Below are positions 42,845 to 51,500 of a stretch of 64,000 bases of DNA, piece by piece. The stretch spans positions 124,001 through 188,000 of the forward strand of contig NZ_JAUZDX010000011.1 of NCBI RefSeq assembly GCF_030704685.1, written 5' to 3'. Both the position numbers and the translations under genes were made by a program. The stretch comes from Acidovorax sp. A1169. Lineage in GTDB: Bacteria > Pseudomonadota > Gammaproteobacteria > Burkholderiales > Burkholderiaceae_C. The notes below the pieces were generated by a model that ran no database searches, had not been told where the DNA came from, and saw only the letters and a program-made list of their open reading frames with translations. The first letter of the stretch is position 1. Every line of letters begins with the position of its first letter.

Positions 42845-45196
42845 ATGTCGTCCACCGCCGCCCATCCAATCCACTCCCGCCTTGCACAGCTTTTTCAGGA
42901 GCGCGCGTTTGCACAGTGCCTGGGCCAGGCGCAGGCGCATGTGGCGCAGCACGCACAGGACGCCATGGCCTGGGGCTGGGTGGTGCGCTCTGCCTTCGCG
43001 CTGGGCAATGGCACCCAGGCCCTACAGGCAGCCCAGCGGGTGTGCGAGTTGGCGCCCGGCGATGCACAGGCCTGGACCACATTGGGTGATGTGCGCCGCC
43101 ATCTGGGGCAACTGGACGAGGCCTTGGTGGCCTTTCAGCACGCGCTGCAACTGGTGTCTGCCGTAGCGCCGCCCACGGGCCAGTCGCAGGCGGTGCTTGC
43201 GGTGCTTTCCAACAAGGTGGGAGACGTGCTCTACACACAAGGGCGATTCGAGCCGGCACACAAAGCCTTTGGGCGGGCGGTCCACCTCGCTCCGCGCTTT
43301 GGCCAGGCGTGGTTTCATCTGGGCATTGCCCACATGGCATTGGGCCAGTATGCCGAGGCACAGCAACCGCTGGCGCAGGCCTTGGCCCATGGCCACCCGC
43401 CCGCGCAGGTGCAGTCGGCATTGGGGGCTGTCTTCATGGAGCTCGGGGCGCACCGCCAGGCCCACGCCGCGTTGTCGCAGGCCCTCGCGCTGCAGCCCGA
43501 GGACACCATGGTGCTCAACAACCTCAGCATTGCCAGCCAGAACCTGGGCTTGCTGGCCGAGGCCGAGGCACTGATACGCCGCAAGCTGGCGCTCCTGGAG
43601 CACGACGTCAGCGGCTGGATCAATCTGGGCAACGTGCTGCGCGCACAGGGCCGTCCCGGGGAGGCGGCCACAGCTTTTGATAGGGCCATGTCGCTCGAGC
43701 CCGGCAACGTGACCGCACTGATCGCCATGGGCTTGCAGGCACATGAATCGCAAGCCCTGGCGCGCGGGCGCCGCTACCTCAGCGACGCGGCGGCGAGCCC
43801 CTCTGCAAGCCCCGCGCAGAAGCTTGACGCCATGGTGGAGCTGGCCTCCCTGCATGCCACGCTGGGTGAACATGAAGGGGCCGAAGCGCTGTTCATGCAG
43901 GTGCTGGCTGCCAAGCCTCGCGAGCGCAAGTACTGGAGCAAATGGCTTTTTGCCCTGAACAACCACCCGCACAAAAGCCCGCAGCAGATCATGGCGCAGT
44001 ACCAGGCCTTTGAATCCCATTGCTTTGCCCCGGTGCCACAGCCCGTGGCCACCGCAGTGCCCGCGCAGGGGGTGGAGATGGCGACGAGTCGGCGCCTGCA
44101 TATCGCTTATGTGTCGGCCGACTTCACGCAGCACGCGGTACGCCACTTTCTGCTGCCCTTGCTGGCCCACCATGACCGCAGCCGCTTCGAGGTATCGGCC
44201 TTTGCCAACATGTCCGGCCCGGCCGAGGTGCTGCCCGCCTACCAGGGTATGGCAGAGCACTGGCATTTCATCAAGGGCATGACCGACCGGGAGGTGGCCG
44301 AGCTGGTGCGCGCCAGCGGGGTGGATGTACTGGTGGACCTTTCGGGTCAGACCGGAGGCAACAGGCTCGATGTGTTCGCGCTCAAACCGGCGCCGGTGGC
44401 CGTGTCGTGGATGGGTTTTGGCTCCACCACGGGCCTTGGCACCATCGACTACTTCCTGACCGACAGGCATGCCGTGCCAACACAGGATGGTGCCTATTTT
44501 GCCGAGACACCCTGGCGGCTGGACCGTCCCTACCTGGCCTACCGGCCGGCGCCGGGCATGGGCGACCCCGGGCCTTTGCCCGCGTTCGCCAATGGCCATG
44601 TGACGTTTGCCTCGCTCAGCCGGTCCATTCGCTTCAATGACGGATTGCTCGACGCCTGGGCACAGCTGTTGGCCCGGCTGCCAGGCTCGGTGCTGCTGCT
44701 GGACAGCAAGAACATGGGCGATGCCGATCTGGTGAACCAGACCCAGGCGCGGTTTGCGGCGCGGGGCATTGCGGCCGAGCGCATTCAGTGCGGTTTTCAC
44801 AGCCCGCCATGGGACGTGCTGCGCGGGGTGGACATTTCGCTGGACTGCTTTCCGCACAACAGCGGCACCACGCTGTTTGAGTCACTGTACATGGCCGTGC
44901 CTTATGTGACGCTGAGCGAGCGGCCTGGGGTGGGGCGCCTGGGCGCTGCCATTTTGCACGGCATGGGGCGGCCCGAGTGGGTGGCCCACACCGTGCAGGA
45001 GTATGTGGACAAGGCGGTGGCGCTGGCCAGCGACCTGCCCAGACTGGCCCAGGTGCGCGCTACCCTGCGCGAAGCCATGGTGGCCAGCCCCCTGATGGAC
45101 GAGGCCGGCTTCACCCGCTCGGTAGAGGCGGCTTACACCGGCATGCTCGAAAGCCATTGGCAAGGCTTGCGGGCTGACACTGCTTCTTCGGCCTGA
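42845..45196 (+). CDS. TPR-GT41 glycosyltransferase (SPINDLY/OGT/HMW1C-like)
   Basis: A 783-residue cytoplasmic enzyme. About ten TPR units cover residues 5-380 (LGDVRRHLGQLDEALVAFQHAL, LGIAHMALGQYAEAQQPLAQAL, LGNVLRAQGRPGEAATAFDRAM). The GT41 catalytic region follows (about 400-770): LHIAYVSADFTQHAVRHFLLP, DVLVDLSGQTGGNRLDVFALKPAPV, VSWMGFGSTTG and DCFPHNSGTTLFESLYMAVPYV, with the conserved H in SADFTQHAV. GT41 proteins glycosylate Ser/Thr or Asn of proteins. It is directly behind the S-layer gene and its terminator, so modification of the S-layer or related surface proteins before secretion is a reasonable inference, not shown. Confidence 0.9.
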   Translation: MSSTAAHPIHSRLAQLFQERAFAQCLGQAQAHVAQHAQDAMAWGWVVRSAFALGNGTQALQAAQRVCELAPGDAQAWTTLGDVRRHLGQLDEALVAFQHALQLVSAVAPPTGQSQAVLAVLSNKVGDVLYTQGRFEPAHKAFGRAVHLAPRFGQAWFHLGIAHMALGQYAEAQQPLAQALAHGHPPAQVQSALGAVFMELGAHRQAHAALSQALALQPEDTMVLNNLSIASQNLGLLAEAEALIRRKLALLEHDVSGWINLGNVLRAQGRPGEAATAFDRAMSLEPGNVTALIAMGLQAHESQALARGRRYLSDAAASPSASPAQKLDAMVELASLHATLGEHEGAEALFMQVLAAKPRERKYWSKWLFALNNHPHKSPQQIMAQYQAFESHCFAPVPQPVATAVPAQGVEMATSRRLHIAYVSADFTQHAVRHFLLPLLAHHDRSRFEVSAFANMSGPAEVLPAYQGMAEHWHFIKGMTDREVAELVRASGVDVLVDLSGQTGGNRLDVFALKPAPVAVSWMGFGSTTGLGTIDYFLTDRHAVPTQDGAYFAETPWRLDRPYLAYRPAPGMGDPGPLPAFANGHVTFASLSRSIRFNDGLLDAWAQLLARLPGSVLLLDSKNMGDADLVNQTQARFAARGIAAERIQCGFHSPPWDVLRGVDISLDCFPHNSGTTLFESLYMAVPYVTLSERPGVGRLGAAILHGMGRPEWVAHTVQEYVDKAVALASDLPRLAQVRATLREAMVASPLMDEAGFTRSVEAAYTGMLESHWQGLRADTASSA

Positions 45197-45263
45197 CGCG
45201 CCAGGGCGTTGAATGGTGGTGATGCGCACGCATCGCTGCCGTAGGCTTGCATGGGGTGCCAGG

Positions 45264-45422
45264 AGCCTGTCGGACTTGGAGCGTCGAAAGCGAAAATCGG
45301 CCCCAGCGAGGGCAGTTTTTGCCGGATTTGCAGCCCCATAGCCAGGCTATGGGGCAAAAAGACGGTGAAAAATGGACCGCTGCGGCCGATTTGCAGCCGA
45401 CGATTTCCAAGTCCGACAGGCT
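45264..45422. repeat. 159-base palindromic element (MITE/REP-like)
   Basis: Perfect 17-base terminal inverted repeats (AGCCTGTCGGACTTGGA at 45264-45280 and TCCAAGTCCGACAGGCT at 45406-45422). The interior is an imperfect continuation of the palindrome, ending in a central perfect stem GCCCCATAGCC/GGCTATGGGGC. It contains no gene. No target duplication is clear. Likely a non-autonomous mobile or REP-type element, common in intergenic DNA; it sits between GT41 and the methyltransferase gene and would form a very large hairpin in RNA. Confidence 0.8.
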
Positions 45423-45471
45423 GCTGGTGGCGCATGTAAAAATGCAGGCCTTCAACAAGGAGTGGCACCGC

Positions 45472-47007
45472 ATGTCAGACTGGACCGCCGGCTACGTGGC
45501 CGACATTGGCTATACCTATGGCTACTACCCCGAGCTCAACCCGCTGCGGGTCAAACTGGCATTTCTGAACCAGGGCCTGGTGTTTCCCGAAGTGGGCACA
45601 GCCTGCGAGCTCGGCTTTGGCCAGGGCCTGAGCGTGGCGATGCATGCGGCGGCCAGCGTGGTCGAGTGGCATGGCACGGACTTCAACCCCGCGCAAGCCG
45701 GTTATGCCCAGCAGCTGGCCGCCGTGTCCGGCTCGGGGCCGCGCCTGTACGACCAGGCCTTTGACGAATTTGCTCGCCGCACCGACCTGCCGCAGTTCGA
45801 TTACATCGGCCTGCACGGCATCTGGAGCTGGATCAGCGACGAGAACCGGGCCGTGATCGTGGAGTTCATCCGCACGCGGCTCAAGGTGGGCGGTGTGCTG
45901 TACATCAGCTACAACACCTTGCCCGGCTGGGCGGCCTTTGCACCCATGCGCCACCTGCTGTCGCAGCATGCGGCCGTGATGGGTGCCGAGGGCAATGGCA
46001 CCCTGAACCGCATCGACGGCGCAGTGGATTTTGCCGAGAAGCTGCTGGCCACCAACCCGCTCTACAGCCGGGTGAATACGAGCATCGCAGACCGCATGAC
46101 CCGTCTGAAGACCATGCCCAAGCAGTACCTTGCGCATGAGTATTTCAACCGCGACTGGGTGCCCATGCACTTTGCCACCATGGCCGAGTGGCTGGAACCC
46201 GCCAAGCTGCAATTTGCCTGCACGGCCCACCCGTCGGAGCAGGTCGACGCGCTCAACCTTAACGCCGAGCAGCAGCAGTTTTTGAAGAGTATTCCCGATG
46301 CCAACCTGCGCGAGAGCACGCGGGATTTCATCGTCAACCAGCAGTTTCGGCGTGACTACTGGGTCAAGGGCGCGCGCAAGCTCAATGCCATTGACCAGGC
46401 CGAAGCGCTTCGCCTGATCAAGGTGGTGCTGGTGGCCTACCGCCCGGATGTGTCCCTCAAGATGACCGGCGGGGTGGGCGAGGTCACGCTGACTGAAGTG
46501 ATCTATGCCCCCCTGCTCGACCTGCTGGCCGACCACAAGCCGCGCACGCTGGGGCAAATTGAGCAGGCGCTGCAGGGCAAGGGCATCAGTTTTGCGCAAA
46601 TTCAGCAGGGCGTGACGGTGCTGGCCGGCGCCGGGCATCTGGCCCCCGCGCAGGACGACGCGGTGGCGCCCAAGCTGCGCAAGGCCACCGACAAGCTCAA
46701 CACCTGGCTGGCCAACCAGTCGCGGGGCAGCAACGATGTGGGCTTTCTGGCCAGCCCGGTGACGGGCGGTGGCATTGCGGTCAGCCGCACGCACCAGTTC
46801 TTTTTGCTCGCGCTGGCCCAGGGCAAGAAGCAACCGGCCGAGTGGGCCCAACTGGCGTGGCAGATTCTGAGCCTGCAAGGGCAGAAGTTGGTCAAGTCCG
46901 GCCAGGCGCTGGAAACCCCGGAAGAAAACCTGGCCGAGCTGACGGAAATGGCCAATGCCTTCGCACAGAAGCAGGTGCCCATGCTGAAGGCTCTGCAGGT
47001 GATCTGA
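45472..47007 (+). CDS. SAM methyltransferase with regulatory domain
   Basis: A 511-residue protein of the methyltransferase-regulatory-domain group. The N-terminus YVADIGYTYGYYPELNP, motif I ACELGFGQGLSVAMHAA, WHGTDFNPAQAGYA and YIGLHGIWSWISDENRA are typical. The middle and C-terminal parts (about 215-511) form the regulatory and wing-like region (TLTEVIYAPLLDLLADHKP). Such proteins accompany glycosyltransferases in glycoprotein loci. ATG 45472 follows AAGGAG, and the open frame upstream runs through the palindromic element, so it is not real. Substrate unknown: S-layer residue or glycan. Confidence 0.85.
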   Translation: MSDWTAGYVADIGYTYGYYPELNPLRVKLAFLNQGLVFPEVGTACELGFGQGLSVAMHAAASVVEWHGTDFNPAQAGYAQQLAAVSGSGPRLYDQAFDEFARRTDLPQFDYIGLHGIWSWISDENRAVIVEFIRTRLKVGGVLYISYNTLPGWAAFAPMRHLLSQHAAVMGAEGNGTLNRIDGAVDFAEKLLATNPLYSRVNTSIADRMTRLKTMPKQYLAHEYFNRDWVPMHFATMAEWLEPAKLQFACTAHPSEQVDALNLNAEQQQFLKSIPDANLRESTRDFIVNQQFRRDYWVKGARKLNAIDQAEALRLIKVVLVAYRPDVSLKMTGGVGEVTLTEVIYAPLLDLLADHKPRTLGQIEQALQGKGISFAQIQQGVTVLAGAGHLAPAQDDAVAPKLRKATDKLNTWLANQSRGSNDVGFLASPVTGGGIAVSRTHQFFLLALAQGKKQPAEWAQLAWQILSLQGQKLVKSGQALETPEENLAELTEMANAFAQKQVPMLKALQVI

Positions 47008-47263
47008 CCGAGACGCGGTGGCAGGGGGTAGCCGACCCGGGGGCGATCACCTAGGCCACCGCATCATCGGCGCAGCATGGAGCACGCCCAGAGGGGCGTC
47101 GGCGCGGCTACGCGTCTGCCACGCATGGCGTTTAGAAAAATCGCGCCTTGGGCCCGGTGCCGCATATATGCCCCTCCTTTCACCGCAACGCGCCGTCGCG
47201 GACATTGCCTTACGGGCGGTGTGCCCGGATTGCGGGCAATGCCCTGGAAAGGAAATGTGCAGC

Positions 47264-48826
47264 ATGGGACGTCATCTCGTATCGGGTGTGGATGCGCAAA
47301 GCCAGGTGGTAACGGTCATGGCCGAAACGGCAGTGGCCGCCGGCGACTATGCCAAGCTGGGATCGGGTGGGTTTGTGCGGCGCGCCGCCGACGGTGTGCC
47401 GCTGGCCTTGCAAAACTCTGCCAGCGGCGTGACTGCGCTGGTGCCACCAGCGGCTGTGGAGGCCAGCGGCACCGCATGGGGGCGCAGCGGTTTCAACGCG
47501 CAGATATTCCGCTCGATAGTCGCCCTGGACAATGGCAATTTCGCGGTGGCATATAGTGGAAATGGCACCCAGTCGGACACGGGGGTGAACCTGCGTATCT
47601 ACGGCCCCCTCCGTGTGCCTTTGTCATCTCGGGTGGTGGTCGCGGCGGCGACTGGGGTGGTGGGAACTCGCTTGGCGCGAGCAGGCGCCGACAATTTGGC
47701 CGTGGTGTGGGTCGAGGGTGCAACGCTCAAGCTGGCAATCCATTCGGCGGCCACCGGTGCAGTCGTGGCACCCGAGGTGACTGTCGCCGCTCTGGCGAGC
47801 AGCGATATATCCACTTGGAACCTTGCCACCTTGACCGGGGGTGACGTCGTGGTGGCCTATGGCAAGAACGGGGCCAATGATTTCGCTTTCAAACGCTTCA
47901 ACGCGGCAGGTGTGTTGCATGGCGCTGAGGTCGTTGTGGAAGCGGGGTCATCACCCATGTACATCGGTGTGCTGGCGCTGGCATCGGGCGGCTTTGTGCT
48001 GCACTACTACCGGTACACAGCCGCGACTGCCTACAAGTTTGCACGCTTTGCGGCCAATGGCACGCAGCAAGGGATGTTGATCACCCTGGCAACGGGTATC
48101 GCCAATCGTTCCGTGAGTCCCGCCGAGCGCAATGCCATGGAACTGAGCAACGGCAATCTGGTCTTTGTTGATCCAGCCAGCAATACCAGCGCTGCCGTAC
48201 GTTTGTACGACGCTGCAGGCAACTTTATCTCTGCGGTGTTGGCTGCAACAGGCGCTGCGGGGATGCCAAATACCGTGTGTATCTGTCCGCGCCAGCTTGG
48301 CGGTTTCTGGCTGACGGTGGCGGGCCAGCTCTATGAATACGACAATGCGGGCAGCGGCCTGCGGCAGTCTTCAGTGCCCGGTAACACACCCTTCATGCTC
48401 TTTGACAGAGCGGGCACCGGGCCGCTGATGGCAGTGTATCTGGCGGGCGCGTTCACTATCCATTTGATTGCCTGGAACACGGAGTTGACGGTGGCGGAGG
48501 GCATCACTGTTGACTCGCTCGGCTATGCCTTGTCCTATGCGTGGTTTGAGGTTCTTTCCAACGGTCTGGTTGTTGGGGTCAATATGGGCAACTCTTCGTT
48601 TGGAGCAGCGCGTCTTTTCGTCTCTACGCCCCAGGCGTATTCCATCCTGGGTATCGCGCAAGAGCCTGCGGTGCCCGGTGCCCTGGTGCGTGTAGCGACG
48701 GCCGGAAAGTTCGTATCGACACAGTCGTTCAGCGGCCCGGCCTTCGACCGGCGCAACGCCACCCCTCCAGGCACCCGGGGTGTGGCGGTGGGCAATACCG
48801 TTGTCTTGGGCGGACTGGCGGGGTAG
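47264..48826 (+). CDS. Repeat protein, propeller-like, unknown function
   Basis: A 520-residue protein without signal peptide. From residue about 75 there are at least five spaced repeats of the type L-x-NG-x-(F/V)VVAY ... F-x-R-(F/Y)-(N/D)AAG (LDNGNFAVAYSG, LTGGDVVVAYGKNG, LASGGFVLHYYRY, LSNGNLVFVDPAS). They suggest a beta-propeller. N- and C-terminal segments share a motif (AAGDYAKLGSGGFVRRA versus VPGALVRVATAGKFV), possibly closing a ring or forming small beta barrels as in phage decoration proteins. A second start, ATG 47255, is possible (AAAGG). It lies between the two S-layer paralogs; perhaps a surface or attachment protein. Not recognised. Confidence 0.65.
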   Translation: MGRHLVSGVDAQSQVVTVMAETAVAAGDYAKLGSGGFVRRAADGVPLALQNSASGVTALVPPAAVEASGTAWGRSGFNAQIFRSIVALDNGNFAVAYSGNGTQSDTGVNLRIYGPLRVPLSSRVVVAAATGVVGTRLARAGADNLAVVWVEGATLKLAIHSAATGAVVAPEVTVAALASSDISTWNLATLTGGDVVVAYGKNGANDFAFKRFNAAGVLHGAEVVVEAGSSPMYIGVLALASGGFVLHYYRYTAATAYKFARFAANGTQQGMLITLATGIANRSVSPAERNAMELSNGNLVFVDPASNTSAAVRLYDAAGNFISAVLAATGAAGMPNTVCICPRQLGGFWLTVAGQLYEYDNAGSGLRQSSVPGNTPFMLFDRAGTGPLMAVYLAGAFTIHLIAWNTELTVAEGITVDSLGYALSYAWFEVLSNGLVVGVNMGNSSFGAARLFVSTPQAYSILGIAQEPAVPGALVRVATAGKFVSTQSFSGPAFDRRNATPPGTRGVAVGNTVVLGGLAG

Positions 48827-49099
48827 GTTCTGGCGATGTGGCGCGCGCATGGCGCTTTGGCATGCGGCACCCACCGGTGCTGCCTTCGCCCTGACCCAGG
48901 TCTCTGCACGCTCCCCGGCAAAAGTTAGGGTCTGGGCGCCAGGTGCTTCACCGCGTGAACCGCGTGTACCTGCATTCCTGGGGCTGTGTCAGGTCTAAGG
49001 CATGGCAGGTAGCAAAATGTTTTTTTGTGACGACCGGCACAAAGGCCTGCGGGCATGGCGCCTACCCTTGGCGCATCTACGCAGCACCCAGAGGTCTTG

Positions 49100-50770
49100 A
49101 TGCCCGCAACCGTGTTCCAGCCGATCCAAGTCACGATGTTGAACCGCGCGTTCAACGACCAGTCACCCGCTTACAGCGTGTTCAGCAACCAGGTGGCCCA
49201 GGCCGTAGCGGTCGGCTTCGTTGAATTCGCGAGGGCATTTGGTGCACTTTATGTCAGCTTGAGCGAAGACCAACTGTCGACCAAGCTGTTGGGCAATCTG
49301 GGCGTGCTGCCCAATGCAGTGTTGCAAGCTGCATTGAAGAATTACCTTGTCGAGGTGGGCAAGGAGAATGTGGGCATCGTTGCCTTGCAACTGGGGGAGA
49401 TACTGTCCACCCTGGAGAACGCCGCCGGTGACCAAGCGGTCTACAAGGCGGCTGCCGTGGCGTGGAACAACGAGGTCGAGACATCTTTCGCATATTCCAC
49501 CGACCCGGCCAATACCAGCTCGGTCCCCATCGGTATCGGGCCTATCGGGCCTGGCGGTATTACCTTGTCGCTCACATCGGCTGATGATGTGCTGTCGCCC
49601 ACGGCTGCAGAAGCCAAATTCAAGACAACGGCCTACAACGACACCATCCTAGCAATCACCGCTGGTTTCCTGTCTGCCACCGACTTGGTTGATGGTGGCG
49701 GCGGCGTGGACACGCTGAAAGCCACCCTTGCTGCGGGTGCCACGGTCGCCCCGGCGCTGCAAGGCATTGAAAGAGTCTTCATCACTGCGGGTGTCGGAGC
49801 CGGTTTCAATGCCGGTGGCAACAGCAGTCTGCAGCAAGTGTGGGTTGATTCTGCTGTGGGTGCAGCTGAATTCACTGGTGTGAACATGGCAACCACCGTG
49901 GGTATCCAGAACTCCAGCGCAGGCGGAGCCCTGACCGTGGGGTTTACTGGTGCCACCGGCGCTGCGGACACGGCCAGCCTGGTATTTGCCGATGCCACTG
50001 GCGCCGACGAAGTGATCGTGACCTCCATTGAAAACCTGAACGTGAACAGCACGGCAGGTACCGTGGCAGCCACCAAAGCCAACCAGGTAAAAATCACTGC
50101 TGACCTGGCAGAAACCATCGTGATCACCGGCGACCAGGGGCTGAGCACTACCGTGCAGGGCGCCCATATCGCTAGCATTGATGCGTCGGCGCTGGGCAAG
50201 TCGTTGAACCTCACGATGGGGGCTTCCAGTGCTGCTACCGTGGTCGTCCTCGGTGGGGTAGGCGCCGACACGTTCAGCATCGCAGAATCATCGGGCGCCC
50301 GGCTGGTGTTGAGTGCCGGAGGTGGTGAGGACACCATTCACCTCAATGCACGGGCGGCCCATAGCGTCACCACGGGTGCAGGCGCCGATGTGGTGAATGT
50401 GACCTTCGCTGCTGCCCAGGACAAGGCCCTTGATGTCTCGACGGCCGAGGGCCCTGCTGCCAGCGCCATCGTGGTCAGCGACTTTGCGGTCGGTGTCGAT
50501 GTGCTGGCCGTAAAGGGCACGGGCCTGGGCAAGGTGGCGCTGACCGGATCACAGTTTGCCGAGGTGGCGGCCTCTTCGTCGCTGCTGACCGCCGCACAGC
50601 TTGCCGCATCCTCGGCGGCTGCCAAGGGTTCCATCGTGTTCCGTTATGGCGCCGACACCTATGTGCTGGTGAACGATGGCACGACGGCCAATGCGCTGGA
50701 TGCGGCAGATTCGCTGATCAAGCTCACCGGCGTGGCTGTATTGGCGGATGCGTCGTGGACTGCTGCATAA
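49100..50770 (+). CDS. RsaA-like S-layer protein, second paralog
   Basis: A 556-residue paralog of the 40992 protein, collinear over its whole length, with the same N-domain (LNRAFNDQSPAYSVFSNQVA), central repeats (GGVGADTFSI, GAGADVVNVT) and RsaA-like C-terminal signal (FRYGADTYVLVNDG, DSLIKLTGVAVL). By eye roughly two thirds of residues agree. Its codon use is ordinary for the genome, unlike the first copy, so it is probably expressed at a lower level or under other conditions. RBS GAGG. The 12-mer and Crp box of copy one are absent. A conditional alternative coat protein is a plausible reading. Confidence 0.87.
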   Translation: MPATVFQPIQVTMLNRAFNDQSPAYSVFSNQVAQAVAVGFVEFARAFGALYVSLSEDQLSTKLLGNLGVLPNAVLQAALKNYLVEVGKENVGIVALQLGEILSTLENAAGDQAVYKAAAVAWNNEVETSFAYSTDPANTSSVPIGIGPIGPGGITLSLTSADDVLSPTAAEAKFKTTAYNDTILAITAGFLSATDLVDGGGGVDTLKATLAAGATVAPALQGIERVFITAGVGAGFNAGGNSSLQQVWVDSAVGAAEFTGVNMATTVGIQNSSAGGALTVGFTGATGAADTASLVFADATGADEVIVTSIENLNVNSTAGTVAATKANQVKITADLAETIVITGDQGLSTTVQGAHIASIDASALGKSLNLTMGASSAATVVVLGGVGADTFSIAESSGARLVLSAGGGEDTIHLNARAAHSVTTGAGADVVNVTFAAAQDKALDVSTAEGPAASAIVVSDFAVGVDVLAVKGTGLGKVALTGSQFAEVAASSSLLTAAQLAASSAAAKGSIVFRYGADTYVLVNDGTTANALDAADSLIKLTGVAVLADASWTAA

Positions 50771-50899
50771 GGCCCGGCTTGAACAGCCTGGGCTGCAGCC
50801 CCAGCCGGTAGTGTGTTGCGCGCATTGCGCAATGTTTTCTTGTAGCCGCCAGCACATAGGCTCTATGCTCTGCACATTTCCCTATTTTTGGAGCTTTTT

Positions 50900-51445
50900 G
50901 TGGCCGTTGTCCTCTCTGCCGAACTCGAAGTCAGCATTCTGAACCGTGCGTTCAACGACCAGTCCCCTTCGAGCACGACTTTCTACCAGCAGAAGATGGC
51001 TGCTGGTGCCACCCCACAAAGTTGGGAGGCCTATGCCTTCCAGTTCGGTGCCAACTACCAGCACCTGTCGTCGGGGGCCCTGGCGTTGAAGATCGTGACC
51101 AATATGGGCATGGGGTACGACATTGGCCTGCAAGGCGCACTGGTCTCGTACCTCGACGCTGTGGGCAAGGAGAATGTGGGCATCGTGGCCGTACAACTGG
51201 GCCATGCCCTGCTGGGCCTGGAAAACGCCACCGGCGACCTGGCGGTCTACAACGCCCCCGCTGCGGCCTGGGCCAAGGAGATCGCAGAGGCGTACATGTA
51301 TTCGACCAACTCGGCCAACGGCACCCCTTCGCCCAAGGGCGCCCCTGCAGGCGCTGCAGCCTGGAGTTCGGCGGCGGAGCACCAGCCGATCGACGCTGCA
51401 ATCGTGCAGTTGGTGGGCGTCGACGCCGGTGCTTTGCTGGTCTGA
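50900..51445 (+). CDS. Solo N-terminal S-layer anchor domain protein
   Basis: A 181-residue protein that is only the N-domain of the S-layer paralogs: ILNRAFNDQSPSSTTFYQ, VGKENVGIVAVQLGHALLGL, ENATGDLAVYNAPAAAW. It then ends with a Pro/Ala-rich 35-residue tail and lacks the repeats and the RsaA-like secretion signal. GTG 50900 has GGAG at a 6-base spacing. Either a degenerate third paralog or a dedicated protein that competes for, or caps, the N-domain partner. It lies 129 bases after the second paralog. Confidence 0.75.
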   Translation: MAVVLSAELEVSILNRAFNDQSPSSTTFYQQKMAAGATPQSWEAYAFQFGANYQHLSSGALALKIVTNMGMGYDIGLQGALVSYLDAVGKENVGIVAVQLGHALLGLENATGDLAVYNAPAAAWAKEIAEAYMYSTNSANGTPSPKGAPAGAAAWSSAAEHQPIDAAIVQLVGVDAGALLV

Positions 51446-51500
51446 GGGCGGCACATCGCTGCCGGAACGCTGGCGTAAGGCCGTGGGCAGCCCGCCCTCG

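Noticed and set aside
45247..45471. N-terminal extension of the regulatory-domain methyltransferase
   Set aside because: The upstream frame runs through the palindromic element and has no family similarity; ATG 45472 has AAGGAG.
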